Counted from the stretch's first letter, positions 19,250 through 28,207 are shown. The stretch is 64,000 bases of DNA from Streptomyces diacarni (GCF_003323715.1 NZ_QOIN01000045.1:1-64000); one strand, 5' to 3'. Numbers and translations: made by a program. The notes: generated from the sequence alone by a model not told the origin.

Positions 19250-20053
19250 ATGCAAGCGCACGATCCTTTGAAAAGGGCACAAGTCATCGAACTGCGGCGG
19301 GACGGGATGTCCAACCGCCGGATAGCCGAGCGGCTACAGGTCCCCTATGGAACCGTCGGCTACTGGCTGCACAGGGAGCGGGTACGGCAAGGGGTCGTCA
19401 CACCGCACCCGGGCCGTGACGGCCGGCAACGCGCGTGCCCACGCTGTGAGGGCCGGAGCTTCGACAAGCAGGCCTACGCCTACCTCCTCGGCCTCTACCT
19501 CGGCGACGGCCACATCATCCAGTACTCCGCTCACCGCGTACCCAGCCTCATGGTGGCCTGCGGCGACGCCTGGCCCGGCCTCATGGCGGAGTGCGAAAAG
19601 GCGATGCGCCGGGTGTTCCCCCACAACTCCGTGTGCCGGGTCCGCAGGACCGGATGCCACAACGTGAAGGTGTACTCCCAACACCTGTGGTGCCTCTTCC
19701 CCCAACACGGCTCCGGCAGGAAGCACGAACGCCCGATCGTCCTGGCCCGCTGGCAACAGGAGATCGTCGACGCCCATCCCTGGGAACTCCTTCGTGGCCT
19801 GGTCCACTCCGACGGCTGCCGCATCACCAACTGGACCACCCGCATGGTCGCCGGGCAGCGGAAGCGGTACGAGTATCCGCGGTATTTCTTCACCAACGTC
19901 TCCGAGGACATCAGAGCGCTCTACTGCCGCACCCTCGACCAGGTCGGAGTCGAGTGGAAGGTCACCAGGCGCGGCACGGTGCCGTACAACATCTCCGTCG
20001 CCCGCCGCCCCTCCGTAGCCCTCATGGACGCGCGCATCGGCCCCAAGTACTGA
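19250..20053 (+). CDS. HTH plus two-motif LAGLIDADG endonuclease-like protein
   Basis: Protein of about 267 aa. Residues 10-45 form a helix-turn-helix with a resolvase/Hin-like look (AQVIELRRDGMSNRRIAERL). A CPRC motif lies at 63-66. Two LAGLIDADG-like motifs follow: AYLLGLYLGDGH (about 77-88) and LLRGLVHSDGCR (about 180-191), each with the acidic residue in GDG or SDG. This is the layout of a monomeric homing-endonuclease fold. Similar Streptomyces proteins are often labelled only as HTH-domain proteins. No intron or intein host is visible, since the tRNA beside it is intact. ATG 19250 lies past the tRNA terminator; no strong ribosome site is seen, so the start is uncertain. Whether it still cuts DNA is unknown. 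Confidence 0.72.
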   Translation: MQAHDPLKRAQVIELRRDGMSNRRIAERLQVPYGTVGYWLHRERVRQGVVTPHPGRDGRQRACPRCEGRSFDKQAYAYLLGLYLGDGHIIQYSAHRVPSLMVACGDAWPGLMAECEKAMRRVFPHNSVCRVRRTGCHNVKVYSQHLWCLFPQHGSGRKHERPIVLARWQQEIVDAHPWELLRGLVHSDGCRITNWTTRMVAGQRKRYEYPRYFFTNVSEDIRALYCRTLDQVGVEWKVTRRGTVPYNISVARRPSVALMDARIGPKY

Positions 20054-20096
20054 CGCACCGGTGCCCACGGATCGCGTCTGGGGCACTATGGCGCCC

Positions 20097-22649
20097 ATGG
20101 TCGTGTTGACGCGTGCGGAAGCGGAGAGCCGGGCTCGGGCGGTCAGGGTCGAGCGGTACGGGGTGGATCTGGATCTGACGCGGGGGGAGGAGGTGTTCGG
20201 GTCCACGACCGTGGTGCGGTTCACCGTGCTGGAGGCGGGGGCGGACACCTTCGTGGAGGTGCGGCCGACGCGGCTGGTGGGGGCCGAGCTGGACGGGCGG
20301 GCGCTCGATCCGGGCGAGCCGGCCGAGGGGCGGTTGCCGCTGCGCGGTCTGGCGGCGGGGGAGCACGAGTTGCGGGTCGAGGCGTTGATGCCGTACTCGC
20401 GGCTGGGTGAGGGCATGCACCGGTTCACGGATCCGGAGGACGGCAACGCGTACGTCTACACGATGTGCTGCGTGACGGACGCTCCGCTGGTGTTCGCGTG
20501 TTTCGACCAGCCGGATCTGAAGGCGTCGTTCGAGGTGTCGGTGACGGCGCCCGAGGAGTGGACGGTGCTGGGGAACGGGGTGGCGGCCCGTACGGGGGAG
20601 GGCGGGCGGTGGGAGTGTGCGCCGACGCCGCCGATCAGTACGTATCTGATGGCGGTGGCGGCGGGGCCTTTCCACTCGGTGCGCACGGAGCACGCGGGGT
20701 TGCCGTTCGGGCTGCATGTGCGCAGGTCGCTGGGGCCGTATCTGGAGGCGGACGCGGCGGAGCTGCTGGAGATCACGCGGCGCTGTTTCGACCGGTATCA
20801 CGAGCTGTTCGACGAGCCGTATCCGTTCGACTCCTACGATCAGGCGTTCGTGCCGGAGTTCAACGCGGGGGCGATGGAGAATCCGGGTCTGGTGACGTTC
20901 CGGGACGAGTTCATCCACCGGTCGGCGGTCACGGACACGGAGCGGCAGACGCGCGGCATGGTGATCGCGCACGAGATGGCGCACATGTGGTTCGGCGATC
21001 TGGTGACGTTGCGCTGGTGGGACGACATCTGGCTGAACGAGTCGTTCGCGGAGTACATGGGGTATCAGGTGCTGAGCGAGGCGACGCGGTTCACGGACAC
21101 GTGGACGGATTTCGCGGTGGCGCGGAAGAGCTGGGGTTACGACGCGGACGAGCGTCCTTCGACGCATCCGGTGGCGCCGGATCCGGAGGGGGTGCCGGAC
21201 ACGGCGACGGCGTTGGGCAACTTCGACGGGATCAGCTACGCGAAGGGGGCTTCGGCGCTGCGTCAGCTGGTGGTGTGGCTGGGTGAGCGGGATTTCCTGG
21301 CGGGCATCAACGATCATTTCGCGCGGCACCGGTTTTCGAACGCGACGTTGGGGGATTTCCTCGATTCGCTGGCGCGTGCCTCGAAGCGGGATGTGCGGGG
21401 GTGGGCGGAGTGCTGGTTGCGGACGACGGGTGTGGACACGTTGGTGCCGCGGGTGGGCGAGTCGGAGGACCGGCGCTGGTATGTGGATGTGGAGCATGTG
21501 GGCCGCCGTCCGCACCGGCTCGCGGTGGGGCTCTACGACCGGGCGCCGGCGGATGAGTCCCGGCTGGTGTTGCGGGAGCGGCTGGAGCGGGACGTGCCCG
21601 GGGACGGTGGCCGGTTGACGATGACGCTGGACGGGCCGCGTCCGGATCTCGTGCTGGTCAACGACCTGGATTTCACGTATGCGAAGGTGCGTCTGGATCC
21701 GGTGTCGTGGGGTTCGGTGCGGTCGGCGCTGTCGGGGTTGCCGGGGCAGTTGTCGCGTGCGGTGGTGTGGAACGCGGCGCGTGACATGGTGCGGGACGCG
21801 GAGTTGGGGCCGTTGGAGTACGTGCGAACGGCGCGGGAGCATCTGCCGTTCGAGTCGGACGACGCGGTGGTGCATGGGGTGTTGGCGTTCGCGCGGGGGC
21901 AGGCCGCGGACCGTTTCCTGACGGGTGAGGAGCGCAGCGAGGCGTTGGGGCTGCTGTCGGAGCTGTGCCGTGATCTGCTGTCGTCCACGTCGGGCGCGCC
22001 CGCGGGGACGGAGGCGTCCTCGGGGGCGGGTGGTGGTGCGGGCTTGCGCTTGACGGCTGCTCGGTACTTCATCGACTGTGCGACGTCGCCTGGGGAGTTG
22101 GCGGAGTGGTGGGCGGCGGGTGAGGTGCCCGGCGGGGGCCCGGCGCTGGATGTGGAGTTGCGGTGGCGGTTGCTGCTGCGGTTGTCGGTGCTGGGGGCGG
22201 TGGGTGTGGCGGACATCGAGGTGGCGCGGGCGGCGGACGCGGGGGCGCGGGGTGAGGAGGCGGCCGCGCGGTGCCGGGCGGCGCTGCCGGACGCGGGGGC
22301 GAAGGAGGCGGCCTGGGAGGCGATGTTCGGTCCTGGTGACGCGCTGTCGAACTATCTGTTCACGGCGACGGCGCAGGGTTTCTGGCAGCCGGAGCAGGCG
22401 GGGTTGCTGGCGGGGTTCCCGGCGCGGTACTTCGCGGAGGTGGTGCCGTTGGCGGCGCGGCGCGGTCCGGCGTTGGCCGAGGTGGCGGGGCGGTATGCGT
22501 TTCCGGCGGCGTTCGTGGACGAGGAGACACTGAGCCTGGGTGAGGAGTGTCTGACGCGGCAGGAGATGGTGCCCGCGTTGCGGCGCCGGCTGGAGGATCA
22601 GCTGGATGATCTGCGGAGGGCGTTGGGGGTGCGTACGGCGGTGGGGTGA
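20097..22649 (+). CDS. pepN: Aminopeptidase N (M1 family)
   Basis: Protein of 850 aa. The exopeptidase motif GAMENPG and zinc site HEMAHMWFGD (His292, Glu293, His296) with NESFAEYMG (Glu315) are complete, giving HExxH-x18-E. The N-terminal beta domain contains YGVDLDLTRGEEVFGSTTVVRFT. A C-terminal ERAP1-type helical domain completes the fold. It removes N-terminal residues from peptides in the cytoplasm. The start could be the ATG at 20088 or 20097; the latter gives the family-typical MxVLTRAEAE beginning. Codons such as TTG, TAT and CAT are more frequent here than in the liv operon. Confidence 0.95.
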   Translation: MVVLTRAEAESRARAVRVERYGVDLDLTRGEEVFGSTTVVRFTVLEAGADTFVEVRPTRLVGAELDGRALDPGEPAEGRLPLRGLAAGEHELRVEALMPYSRLGEGMHRFTDPEDGNAYVYTMCCVTDAPLVFACFDQPDLKASFEVSVTAPEEWTVLGNGVAARTGEGGRWECAPTPPISTYLMAVAAGPFHSVRTEHAGLPFGLHVRRSLGPYLEADAAELLEITRRCFDRYHELFDEPYPFDSYDQAFVPEFNAGAMENPGLVTFRDEFIHRSAVTDTERQTRGMVIAHEMAHMWFGDLVTLRWWDDIWLNESFAEYMGYQVLSEATRFTDTWTDFAVARKSWGYDADERPSTHPVAPDPEGVPDTATALGNFDGISYAKGASALRQLVVWLGERDFLAGINDHFARHRFSNATLGDFLDSLARASKRDVRGWAECWLRTTGVDTLVPRVGESEDRRWYVDVEHVGRRPHRLAVGLYDRAPADESRLVLRERLERDVPGDGGRLTMTLDGPRPDLVLVNDLDFTYAKVRLDPVSWGSVRSALSGLPGQLSRAVVWNAARDMVRDAELGPLEYVRTAREHLPFESDDAVVHGVLAFARGQAADRFLTGEERSEALGLLSELCRDLLSSTSGAPAGTEASSGAGGGAGLRLTAARYFIDCATSPGELAEWWAAGEVPGGGPALDVELRWRLLLRLSVLGAVGVADIEVARAADAGARGEEAAARCRAALPDAGAKEAAWEAMFGPGDALSNYLFTATAQGFWQPEQAGLLAGFPARYFAEVVPLAARRGPALAEVAGRYAFPAAFVDEETLSLGEECLTRQEMVPALRRRLEDQLDDLRRALGVRTAVG

Positions 22650-22733
22650 GAAGGCAGGGCCGGGGAGGCGGGCTACCACCTTCGGGGGAAGTAGGTCGCG
22701 GATCGTGGGGTACGGGGCCGGGCTGCACGTAGG

Positions 22734-22752
22734 TTAGGTAGGCCTAACCAAG
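22734..22752 (+). promoter_or_regulatory. Iron box (DmdR/IdeR-type operator)
   Basis: The stretch TTAGGTAGGCCTAACCAAG matches 14 of 19 positions of the DtxR-family iron box TTAGGTTAGGCTAACCTAA as I recall it; GGTTAGG just upstream adds a half-site. It lies about 57 nt before the decarboxylase start. With iron present, a DmdR1-like repressor would bind here and silence the two downstream genes. Confidence 0.85.
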
Positions 22753-22808
22753 CGTGGTTGTCGGTGAGTTCGGCGGCCACCGTGTACCGAACGAAAGAGC
22801 CGTGCCCT

Positions 22809-24419
22809 ATGTCTGCGTTCACCGTCGATGGCCTGCACGAGACCGCTCCCGGCGCCGAGGCGGGCGGTGAAGCGGACGTCGGTCTGCTGGCGGGTGGTGG
22901 TGGCGGGCCCGCCGCGCTCCGTCCGTTGCTGGGGACGGTGCTGGCGGCGTTGGAGCGGGGTGCCGTGGAGCGCGGGGGTCCGTTGCCTGCGGGTGGGCCG
23001 CGGGAGGTGTCGTGGCGGGTGCGGGCGGCGGCCGGTGCGGTGTTGCCCGAGGTGGGTGCGGGTGCGGGTGCGGCGCTGGACGCGCTGGTGGGTGCGGTGG
23101 CGGCGGGGGCGGCCGATCCGGCGGAGCCGTTGTGTGCGGCGCATCTGCACTGCCCGCCGTTGGCGGTGGCGGCGGCGGCCGATGTGGCGGCCAGCGCGCT
23201 GAATCCGTCGATGGACTCGTGGGATCAGGCACCGGCGGCCTCGACGCTGGAGGCGATGGTGTGCCGGGAGCTGGCCCGGCTGGTCTTCCCCGGTGCGGAT
23301 GGCGCGGAGGCGGATGCCGGTGCCCGTTCCGGCCCGGGCACGGACGCGCTCGCGCACACGGACTCGGCCGCAGGCACGAACACGGGCACAGCCGCGAACA
23401 CGGACACGGGCACGTACGCGGGTGCGGACGCGCTGGTGACGAGTGGTGGCACGGAGGCGAATCAGCTGGGGCTGCTGTTGGCTCGCCAGGCGGCTCGTGC
23501 CGCCGGCGGTCAGGTGCGGGTGGTGTGCGGGGCCAACGCGCATCACAGCGTGCACCGTTCGGCGTGGCTGCTGGGTCTGGCGCCGCCTTTGGTGGTGCCG
23601 ACGCCGCGCGGGGTGTTGGAGCCCGCGGCGCTCAAGGCGGCGCTGGACGGGCTGGAGGGGGCGCCCGCGCTGGTCGTCGCGACGGCGGGGACGACGGACA
23701 CCGGTGACGTCGATCCGCTGGCGGAACTCGTCGGGGTGGCGCGCGGTCACGGGGCGCGGGTGCACGTGGACGCGGCGTACGGGGGGCCGCTGTTGTTCAG
23801 TGAGCGGCTGCGGGGGCGGCTGGCCGGGCTGCGGTGGGCCGACAGCGTCTCGTTCGATCTGCACAAGTTGGGCTGGCAGCCGGTGGCGGCGGGGTTCTTC
23901 GCCGTTCCTGACGGGGCGGCGCTGCGTCCGCTGGAGCACTGTGCGGACTACCTCAACGCGGGTGACGACACGGAGGCGGGGCTGCCGGATCTGCTGGGGC
24001 GTTCGCTGCGGACGACGCGCCGTCCCGACGTGTTGAAGGTGGCGGTGTCGCTGCGGGCGCTGGGGCGTACGGGGATGGCGCGGCTGGTGGAGCGTACGTG
24101 TGCGGCGGCGGTTCAGCTGGCGGAGCTGGTGGCGGGCACGGTGGGGTTCGAGCTGTATGCGCGCCCCGCGCTCTCGACGGTGGTCTTCCGTCCGGTGGGC
24201 GGGGACGACGCGCTGGTGGCCGGGGTGCGCAGGCGGCTGCTGGAGCGGGGGCAGGCGGTGCTGGGCCGGGCTTCGCTGGGAGGCGGCCTGTGGTGGAAGG
24301 TGACGTTGCTGAACCCGCTGGTGGCGCCCAGTGATCTGGCGGCGCTGGTGAAGCTGGTGGAGGAGGCTGTGGAAGAGGCCGTGGCGGAGGAAGCCGCGGT
24401 GGAGGGGGCGGACGCGTGA
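22809..24419 (+). CDS. PLP-dependent group II decarboxylase, siderophore type
   Basis: Protein of 536 aa. It belongs to the PLP-dependent decarboxylases that include DesA and L-2,4-diaminobutyrate decarboxylase. Motifs: CAAHLHCPPLAVAAAADVAASALNPSMDSWDQAP, TSGGTEANQLGLLLAR, CGANAHHSVHRSAWLLG, VVATAGTTDTGDVDPL, HVDAAYGG and SFDLHKLGWQ with the PLP lysine at about 353. A Thr/Asp/Asn/Ala/Gly-rich insertion (about residues 174-213) built from short repeats precedes TSGGTEAN. It likely makes cadaverine or putrescine for a hydroxamate siderophore. The ATG at 22809 follows the iron box, and the hydroxylase start overlaps its stop (GTGA). It is distant in sequence from classical DesA, so the exact amino acid substrate is uncertain. 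Confidence 0.85.
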   Translation: MSAFTVDGLHETAPGAEAGGEADVGLLAGGGGGPAALRPLLGTVLAALERGAVERGGPLPAGGPREVSWRVRAAAGAVLPEVGAGAGAALDALVGAVAAGAADPAEPLCAAHLHCPPLAVAAAADVAASALNPSMDSWDQAPAASTLEAMVCRELARLVFPGADGAEADAGARSGPGTDALAHTDSAAGTNTGTAANTDTGTYAGADALVTSGGTEANQLGLLLARQAARAAGGQVRVVCGANAHHSVHRSAWLLGLAPPLVVPTPRGVLEPAALKAALDGLEGAPALVVATAGTTDTGDVDPLAELVGVARGHGARVHVDAAYGGPLLFSERLRGRLAGLRWADSVSFDLHKLGWQPVAAGFFAVPDGAALRPLEHCADYLNAGDDTEAGLPDLLGRSLRTTRRPDVLKVAVSLRALGRTGMARLVERTCAAAVQLAELVAGTVGFELYARPALSTVVFRPVGGDDALVAGVRRRLLERGQAVLGRASLGGGLWWKVTLLNPLVAPSDLAALVKLVEEAVEEAVAEEAAVEGADA

Positions 24420-25837
24420 GGGGGGCACGGGAGGCGGCGCGGGTGGCTGCCGCAAAGGAGCCGGAGCCGCTGGATGTGGCGGGGGTGGGGCTCGGCCCGT
24501 TCAATCTCTCGTTGGCGGCGCTGGGCGACGGGGTGCCGGGGTTGCGGGCGGCTTTCTTCGAGCAGCGGTCGTGTTTCCGCTGGCATCCGGGGCTGCTGAT
24601 CGAGGGGGCGACGCTCCAGGTGCCGTTTCTGGCCGATCTGGTGACGTTGGCGGATCCGGCGAGCGAGTGGTCGTTTCTGCGGTTTCTGCGGGAGCGGGAG
24701 CGGTTGTTCCCCTTCTATTTCGCGGAGCGGTTCCACATCGAGCGCGCGGAGTACGACGCGTACTGCCGGTGGGTGAGCGAGAACGTTCCGGGGCTGCATT
24801 TCGGGCATCAGGTGGACGCGGTGCGCTGGGATGCGGGGCGGGGGCTGTTCGAGGTCGATTTCACGCAGGTGGACGCCCGGGGTGAGGCGGCGGCGCTGGG
24901 CAGGTCGTTCGCGCGGAATCTGGTGGTGGGCATCGGTACGGCTCCGTGTGTGCCGGAGGGGTTGCGGCCGCAGGCGGAGGACGCGGCGGTGCCGGTGTTT
25001 CACTCGGCGGAGTATCTGGCGCACCGGGAGGAGTTGGTCGCTGCGGAGCATGTGACGGTGGTGGGTTCGGGCCAGTCGGGTGCCGAGGTGTTCTTGGATC
25101 TGTTGCGGCGGCGTCCGGTGGGGCGTGAGGGGCTGCACTGGTTGACGCGCAGTGCGGCTTTCCAGCCGATGGAGTACAGCAAGTTGGGTCTGGAGCATTT
25201 CACCCCGGATTACACGCGCTATTTCCACGGTTTGTCCGAGCGGGTGCGGGAGGGGCTGGTGCCGCGCCAGGGGCAGTTGCACAAGGCGGTGGATGTGGAG
25301 ACGTTGGCGGCGGTGCACGACGAGCTCTATCGCCGGGCGTCGGCGCTGGACGGCGGCTGGCCTGACGCGGTGCTCACTCCGGGGGTGCGGGTGTGTGCGG
25401 TGGAGGGTCCTGGCGGGGGGCGGTTGCGGCTGCGGCTCGACCACGCCGAGCAGGGTGAGCGTGCGTGTCTGACGACGGACGCGGTGGTGTTGGCGACGGG
25501 GTACGCGGAGCGTCCGGCGGACGGGTTGCTGGCGGCGCTGGACCCTTATCTGCGGCGGGACGGTGCGGGGCGGCCGCTGGTGGACGAGGAGTTTCGGATG
25601 GTGCTGGACCCCGCGGTGACGGGTTCGGTGTTCGTGCAGAACGCGGAGCGGCACACGCACGGGGTGGGTGCGCCCGATCTGGGGCTGGCGGCGCATCGCA
25701 GCGCGGTGATCCTGAACGCGTTGACGGGCCGTGAGTGTTATCCCCTGCCGGGGCGTACGGCGTTCACGACGTTCGGGTTGCGCGGTGGCCGTTCGGGGGC
25801 GGGTGCGGAGGGGCGGTCTGCCACAGTGGGCGTATGA
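24416..25837 (+). CDS. L-lysine/ornithine N-hydroxylase (SidA/IucD/PvdA family)
   Basis: Protein of 473 aa. The FAD motif is DVAGVGLGPFNLSLAAL near the N-terminus. Then come CFRWHPGLLIEGATLQVPFLADLVTLADP (substrate region), the NADPH-binding VTVVGSGQSGAEVFLDLL and the C-terminal LATGYAERP. These define flavin N-monooxygenases that hydroxylate the terminal amine of lysine, ornithine or diamines for hydroxamate siderophores. The GTG start overlaps the decarboxylase TGA, so the two are translationally coupled and share the iron box. No acyltransferase or NIS synthetase lies nearby. Its stop overlaps the ATG of the SIMPL gene. Confidence 0.9.
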   Translation: MRGAREAARVAAAKEPEPLDVAGVGLGPFNLSLAALGDGVPGLRAAFFEQRSCFRWHPGLLIEGATLQVPFLADLVTLADPASEWSFLRFLRERERLFPFYFAERFHIERAEYDAYCRWVSENVPGLHFGHQVDAVRWDAGRGLFEVDFTQVDARGEAAALGRSFARNLVVGIGTAPCVPEGLRPQAEDAAVPVFHSAEYLAHREELVAAEHVTVVGSGQSGAEVFLDLLRRRPVGREGLHWLTRSAAFQPMEYSKLGLEHFTPDYTRYFHGLSERVREGLVPRQGQLHKAVDVETLAAVHDELYRRASALDGGWPDAVLTPGVRVCAVEGPGGGRLRLRLDHAEQGERACLTTDAVVLATGYAERPADGLLAALDPYLRRDGAGRPLVDEEFRMVLDPAVTGSVFVQNAERHTHGVGAPDLGLAAHRSAVILNALTGRECYPLPGRTAFTTFGLRGGRSGAGAEGRSATVGV

Positions 25838-26628
25838 CTGAGATATCCGGTGGCCCGCTGTCGCCCGACTCGCCGTCGTCGTCCGGTTCCGAGCAGGGTG
25901 GGGGCGGCCCGGGTGGCCGGGCCGCCGGTTTCGGGGACGACGCGTCGGCCCTTCCGTACGGCACGCCGCAAGCGCCGCGGGTCGCGGTGCGCGGGGAGGC
26001 GAGTGTGGAGTTCGATCCGGAGTACGCGCGGATCGATGTGACGGTTTCCGCGCGCGGCACCGACCGGCGGACGGCGCTGGAGGATCTGACGCGGCGCAAC
26101 GCGCGGGCGCTGGAGCTGGTGCGGGGGTACGGCGACGCGGTGGAGAAGCTGTCGACGGGCACGTTCAGTGTGCAGCCGCAGCTGAGCGACAAGAGCCGCA
26201 GGGAGCGGGTGCACGCCTATCAGGGGCGGGTGCGGCTGAATGCGACGGTCACGGATTTCACGGTGCTGGGTGAGCTGACGTCGCGGCTGGGGGATCTGGA
26301 GCTGACGCAGGTGGAGGGCCCGTGGTGGGGGCTGTGGCGGGACTCGCCCGCGCATCGTGAGGCGCGGCAGCAGGCGGTGCGGGAGGCGGTGACGCGGGCG
26401 CGCGAGTACGCGGAGGCGGTGGGTGCGGGCCTGGTGGCGCTGGTGGAGCTGGCGGATCTGGGTGCGGAGAACGCGGCGCCGCAGCTGCCGGCGGCGCCGG
26501 GAGCCTCCTTCCGCGGGTACGGGGGGCCGGCGGGGCCGCCGCCCGAGCTGGATCTGGAGCCGCAGCGGCAGACGGTGCGCGCTCAGGTGAACGCGCGTTT
26601 CGTGATGAGTGTGCCGCGTCTCGGCTGA
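25834..26628 (+). CDS. SIMPL-domain (DUF541) protein
   Basis: Protein of 264 aa. A Gly/Ser/Pro-rich N-terminus of about 45 residues is followed by a SIMPL domain: VAVRGEASVEFDPEYARIDVTVSARGTDRRTALEDL and FSVQPQLSD...YQGRVRLNATVTDFTVLGEL, ending in a C-terminal ARQQAVREAVTRAREYAEAVGAGL helix. No signal peptide is obvious, whereas many relatives are exported. The function of the family is poorly known. The ATG overlaps the hydroxylase stop (ATGA), so it may belong to the iron-regulated unit, or the coupling may be accidental. Confidence 0.82.
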   Translation: MTEISGGPLSPDSPSSSGSEQGGGGPGGRAAGFGDDASALPYGTPQAPRVAVRGEASVEFDPEYARIDVTVSARGTDRRTALEDLTRRNARALELVRGYGDAVEKLSTGTFSVQPQLSDKSRRERVHAYQGRVRLNATVTDFTVLGELTSRLGDLELTQVEGPWWGLWRDSPAHREARQQAVREAVTRAREYAEAVGAGLVALVELADLGAENAAPQLPAAPGASFRGYGGPAGPPPELDLEPQRQTVRAQVNARFVMSVPRLG

Positions 26629-26779
26629 CGAGACGAGGAGCGTTTTCGGGTGCTCATCAGAGCGAACGCGCGCGCAATTTATTAGTTGTCTTCGGGGATC
26701 AATGTCCTTTCGGTAAAGGCCGGTTGGACAATTGCCGGGCGACGGAGCTGTACGCGTCGGTAACTCGTAGGGTCGAACT

Positions 26780-28207
26780 ATGCGCCGAGCAAAGATCGTC
26801 AGCACCTTGGGACCGTCGACCGACTCGTACGAGCAGATCACGACGCTCGTCGAGGCGGGCATGGACGTCGCCCGGTTCAACATGAGCCACGGAACACACG
26901 CCGAGCACGAGGAGCGCTACCACCGGGTGCGCGCGGCCTCGGAGGAGACGCAGCGGAGTGTGGGGGTGCTGGCGGACCTTCAAGGTCCGAAGATCCGGCT
27001 GGGCCGTTTCCGGGAGGGGCCTGTACTCCTTGAACGGGGCGACGAGTTCGCGATCACCGTCGAGGAGGTCGAGGGCGACCGCTCGGTGTGCGGTACCACC
27101 TACGAGGGGCTGGCCGCCGATGTGACCGTCGGGGAGCGCATCCTGGTCGACGACGGCCGCGTCACCCTCGAGGTGACCCGCGTGGAGGGCACGGTCGTGC
27201 ACACGCTGGTCGTCGAGGGCGGCATGGTCTCCGACCACAAGGGGCTCAACCTGCCGGGCGTCGCCGTCTCGGTGCCCGCGCTCTCCGACAAGGACGTGGC
27301 GGACCTGCGCTGGGCGCTGCGCACGGGCGCCGACATGATCGCGCTCTCGTTCGTGCGCAGCGGGCACGACGTCAAGGACGTGCACCGGATCATGGCCGAG
27401 GAGGGCCGGTGGCTGCCCGTCCTCGCCAAGGTGGAGAAGCCGCAGGCGGTCGCGAACCTGGAGTCGATCGTCGACGCCTTCGACGGCATCATGGTCGCGC
27501 GCGGTGACCTGGGCGTGGAGATGCCGCTGGAGCAGGTGCCGCTGGTGCAGAAGCGGGCGGTCAAGCTGTGCAGGCGGAACGCCAAGCCGGTCATCGTGGC
27601 CACCCAGATGCTGGACTCGATGATCGAAGCGTCCCGTCCGACGCGCGCCGAGGCCTCCGATGTGGCCAACGCGGTGATGGACGGCACCGACGCCGTGATG
27701 CTCTCCGGTGAGACGAGCGTGGGCAAGTATCCGACGGAGACGGTGCGCACGATGGGCCGGATCGTGGAGGCGGCGGAGGAGGAGATGCTCGCCAAGGGCC
27801 TGCCGCCGCTGACCGAGAGCAGCAAGCCGCGCACCCAGGGCGGCGCGGTGGCCCGTGCCGCCGCCGAGATGGGCGACTTCCTCGGCGCGAAGTTCCTGGT
27901 GGCCTTCACGCAGTCAGGCGACACGGTGCGCCGGCTGTCCCGCTACCGCTCCCCCATTCCCGTGCTGGCGTTCACGCCCGACCAGGCGACCCGCTCGCAG
28001 CTCAACCTGACCTGGGGCGTGGAGGCCTTCCTCGGCCCGACGGTGCAGTCCACGGACGAGATGGTGGACCAGGTCGACGAGATGCTGCTGAAGCTGGGCC
28101 GGTGCGACCGCGGCGACCTGGTCATCATCACCGCGGGCTCCCCGCCCGGTGTCCCGGGCTCCACGAATCTGGTGCGGGTGCACCGCCTGGGCGAGGAGGA
28201 CTGCTGA
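26780..28207 (+). CDS. pyk: Pyruvate kinase
   Basis: Protein of 475 aa, full length. It starts MRRAKIVSTLGPSTDS and has the substrate-binding ARFNMSHG and LADLQGPKIRLG, the catalytic EKPQAVANLESIVDAFDGIMVARGDLGVE and TQMLDSMI..SRPTRAEASDVANAVMDGTDAVMLSGETSVGKYP, plus a complete C-terminal allosteric domain. It converts phosphoenolpyruvate and ADP to pyruvate and ATP in glycolysis. The upstream 150 nt are AT-richer than the surroundings (TTTATTAGTTGTC near 26680-26692) and probably hold the promoter, but I cannot fix the hexamers. The ribosome site is weak. Confidence 0.97.
   Translation: MRRAKIVSTLGPSTDSYEQITTLVEAGMDVARFNMSHGTHAEHEERYHRVRAASEETQRSVGVLADLQGPKIRLGRFREGPVLLERGDEFAITVEEVEGDRSVCGTTYEGLAADVTVGERILVDDGRVTLEVTRVEGTVVHTLVVEGGMVSDHKGLNLPGVAVSVPALSDKDVADLRWALRTGADMIALSFVRSGHDVKDVHRIMAEEGRWLPVLAKVEKPQAVANLESIVDAFDGIMVARGDLGVEMPLEQVPLVQKRAVKLCRRNAKPVIVATQMLDSMIEASRPTRAEASDVANAVMDGTDAVMLSGETSVGKYPTETVRTMGRIVEAAEEEMLAKGLPPLTESSKPRTQGGAVARAAAEMGDFLGAKFLVAFTQSGDTVRRLSRYRSPIPVLAFTPDQATRSQLNLTWGVEAFLGPTVQSTDEMVDQVDEMLLKLGRCDRGDLVIITAGSPPGVPGSTNLVRVHRLGEEDC

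Noticed and set aside
19082..26628. Complete integrative element inserted in tRNA-Leu
   Set aside because: No integrase, excisionase or duplicated tRNA 3' end was found, so only a possible accessory block is reported.
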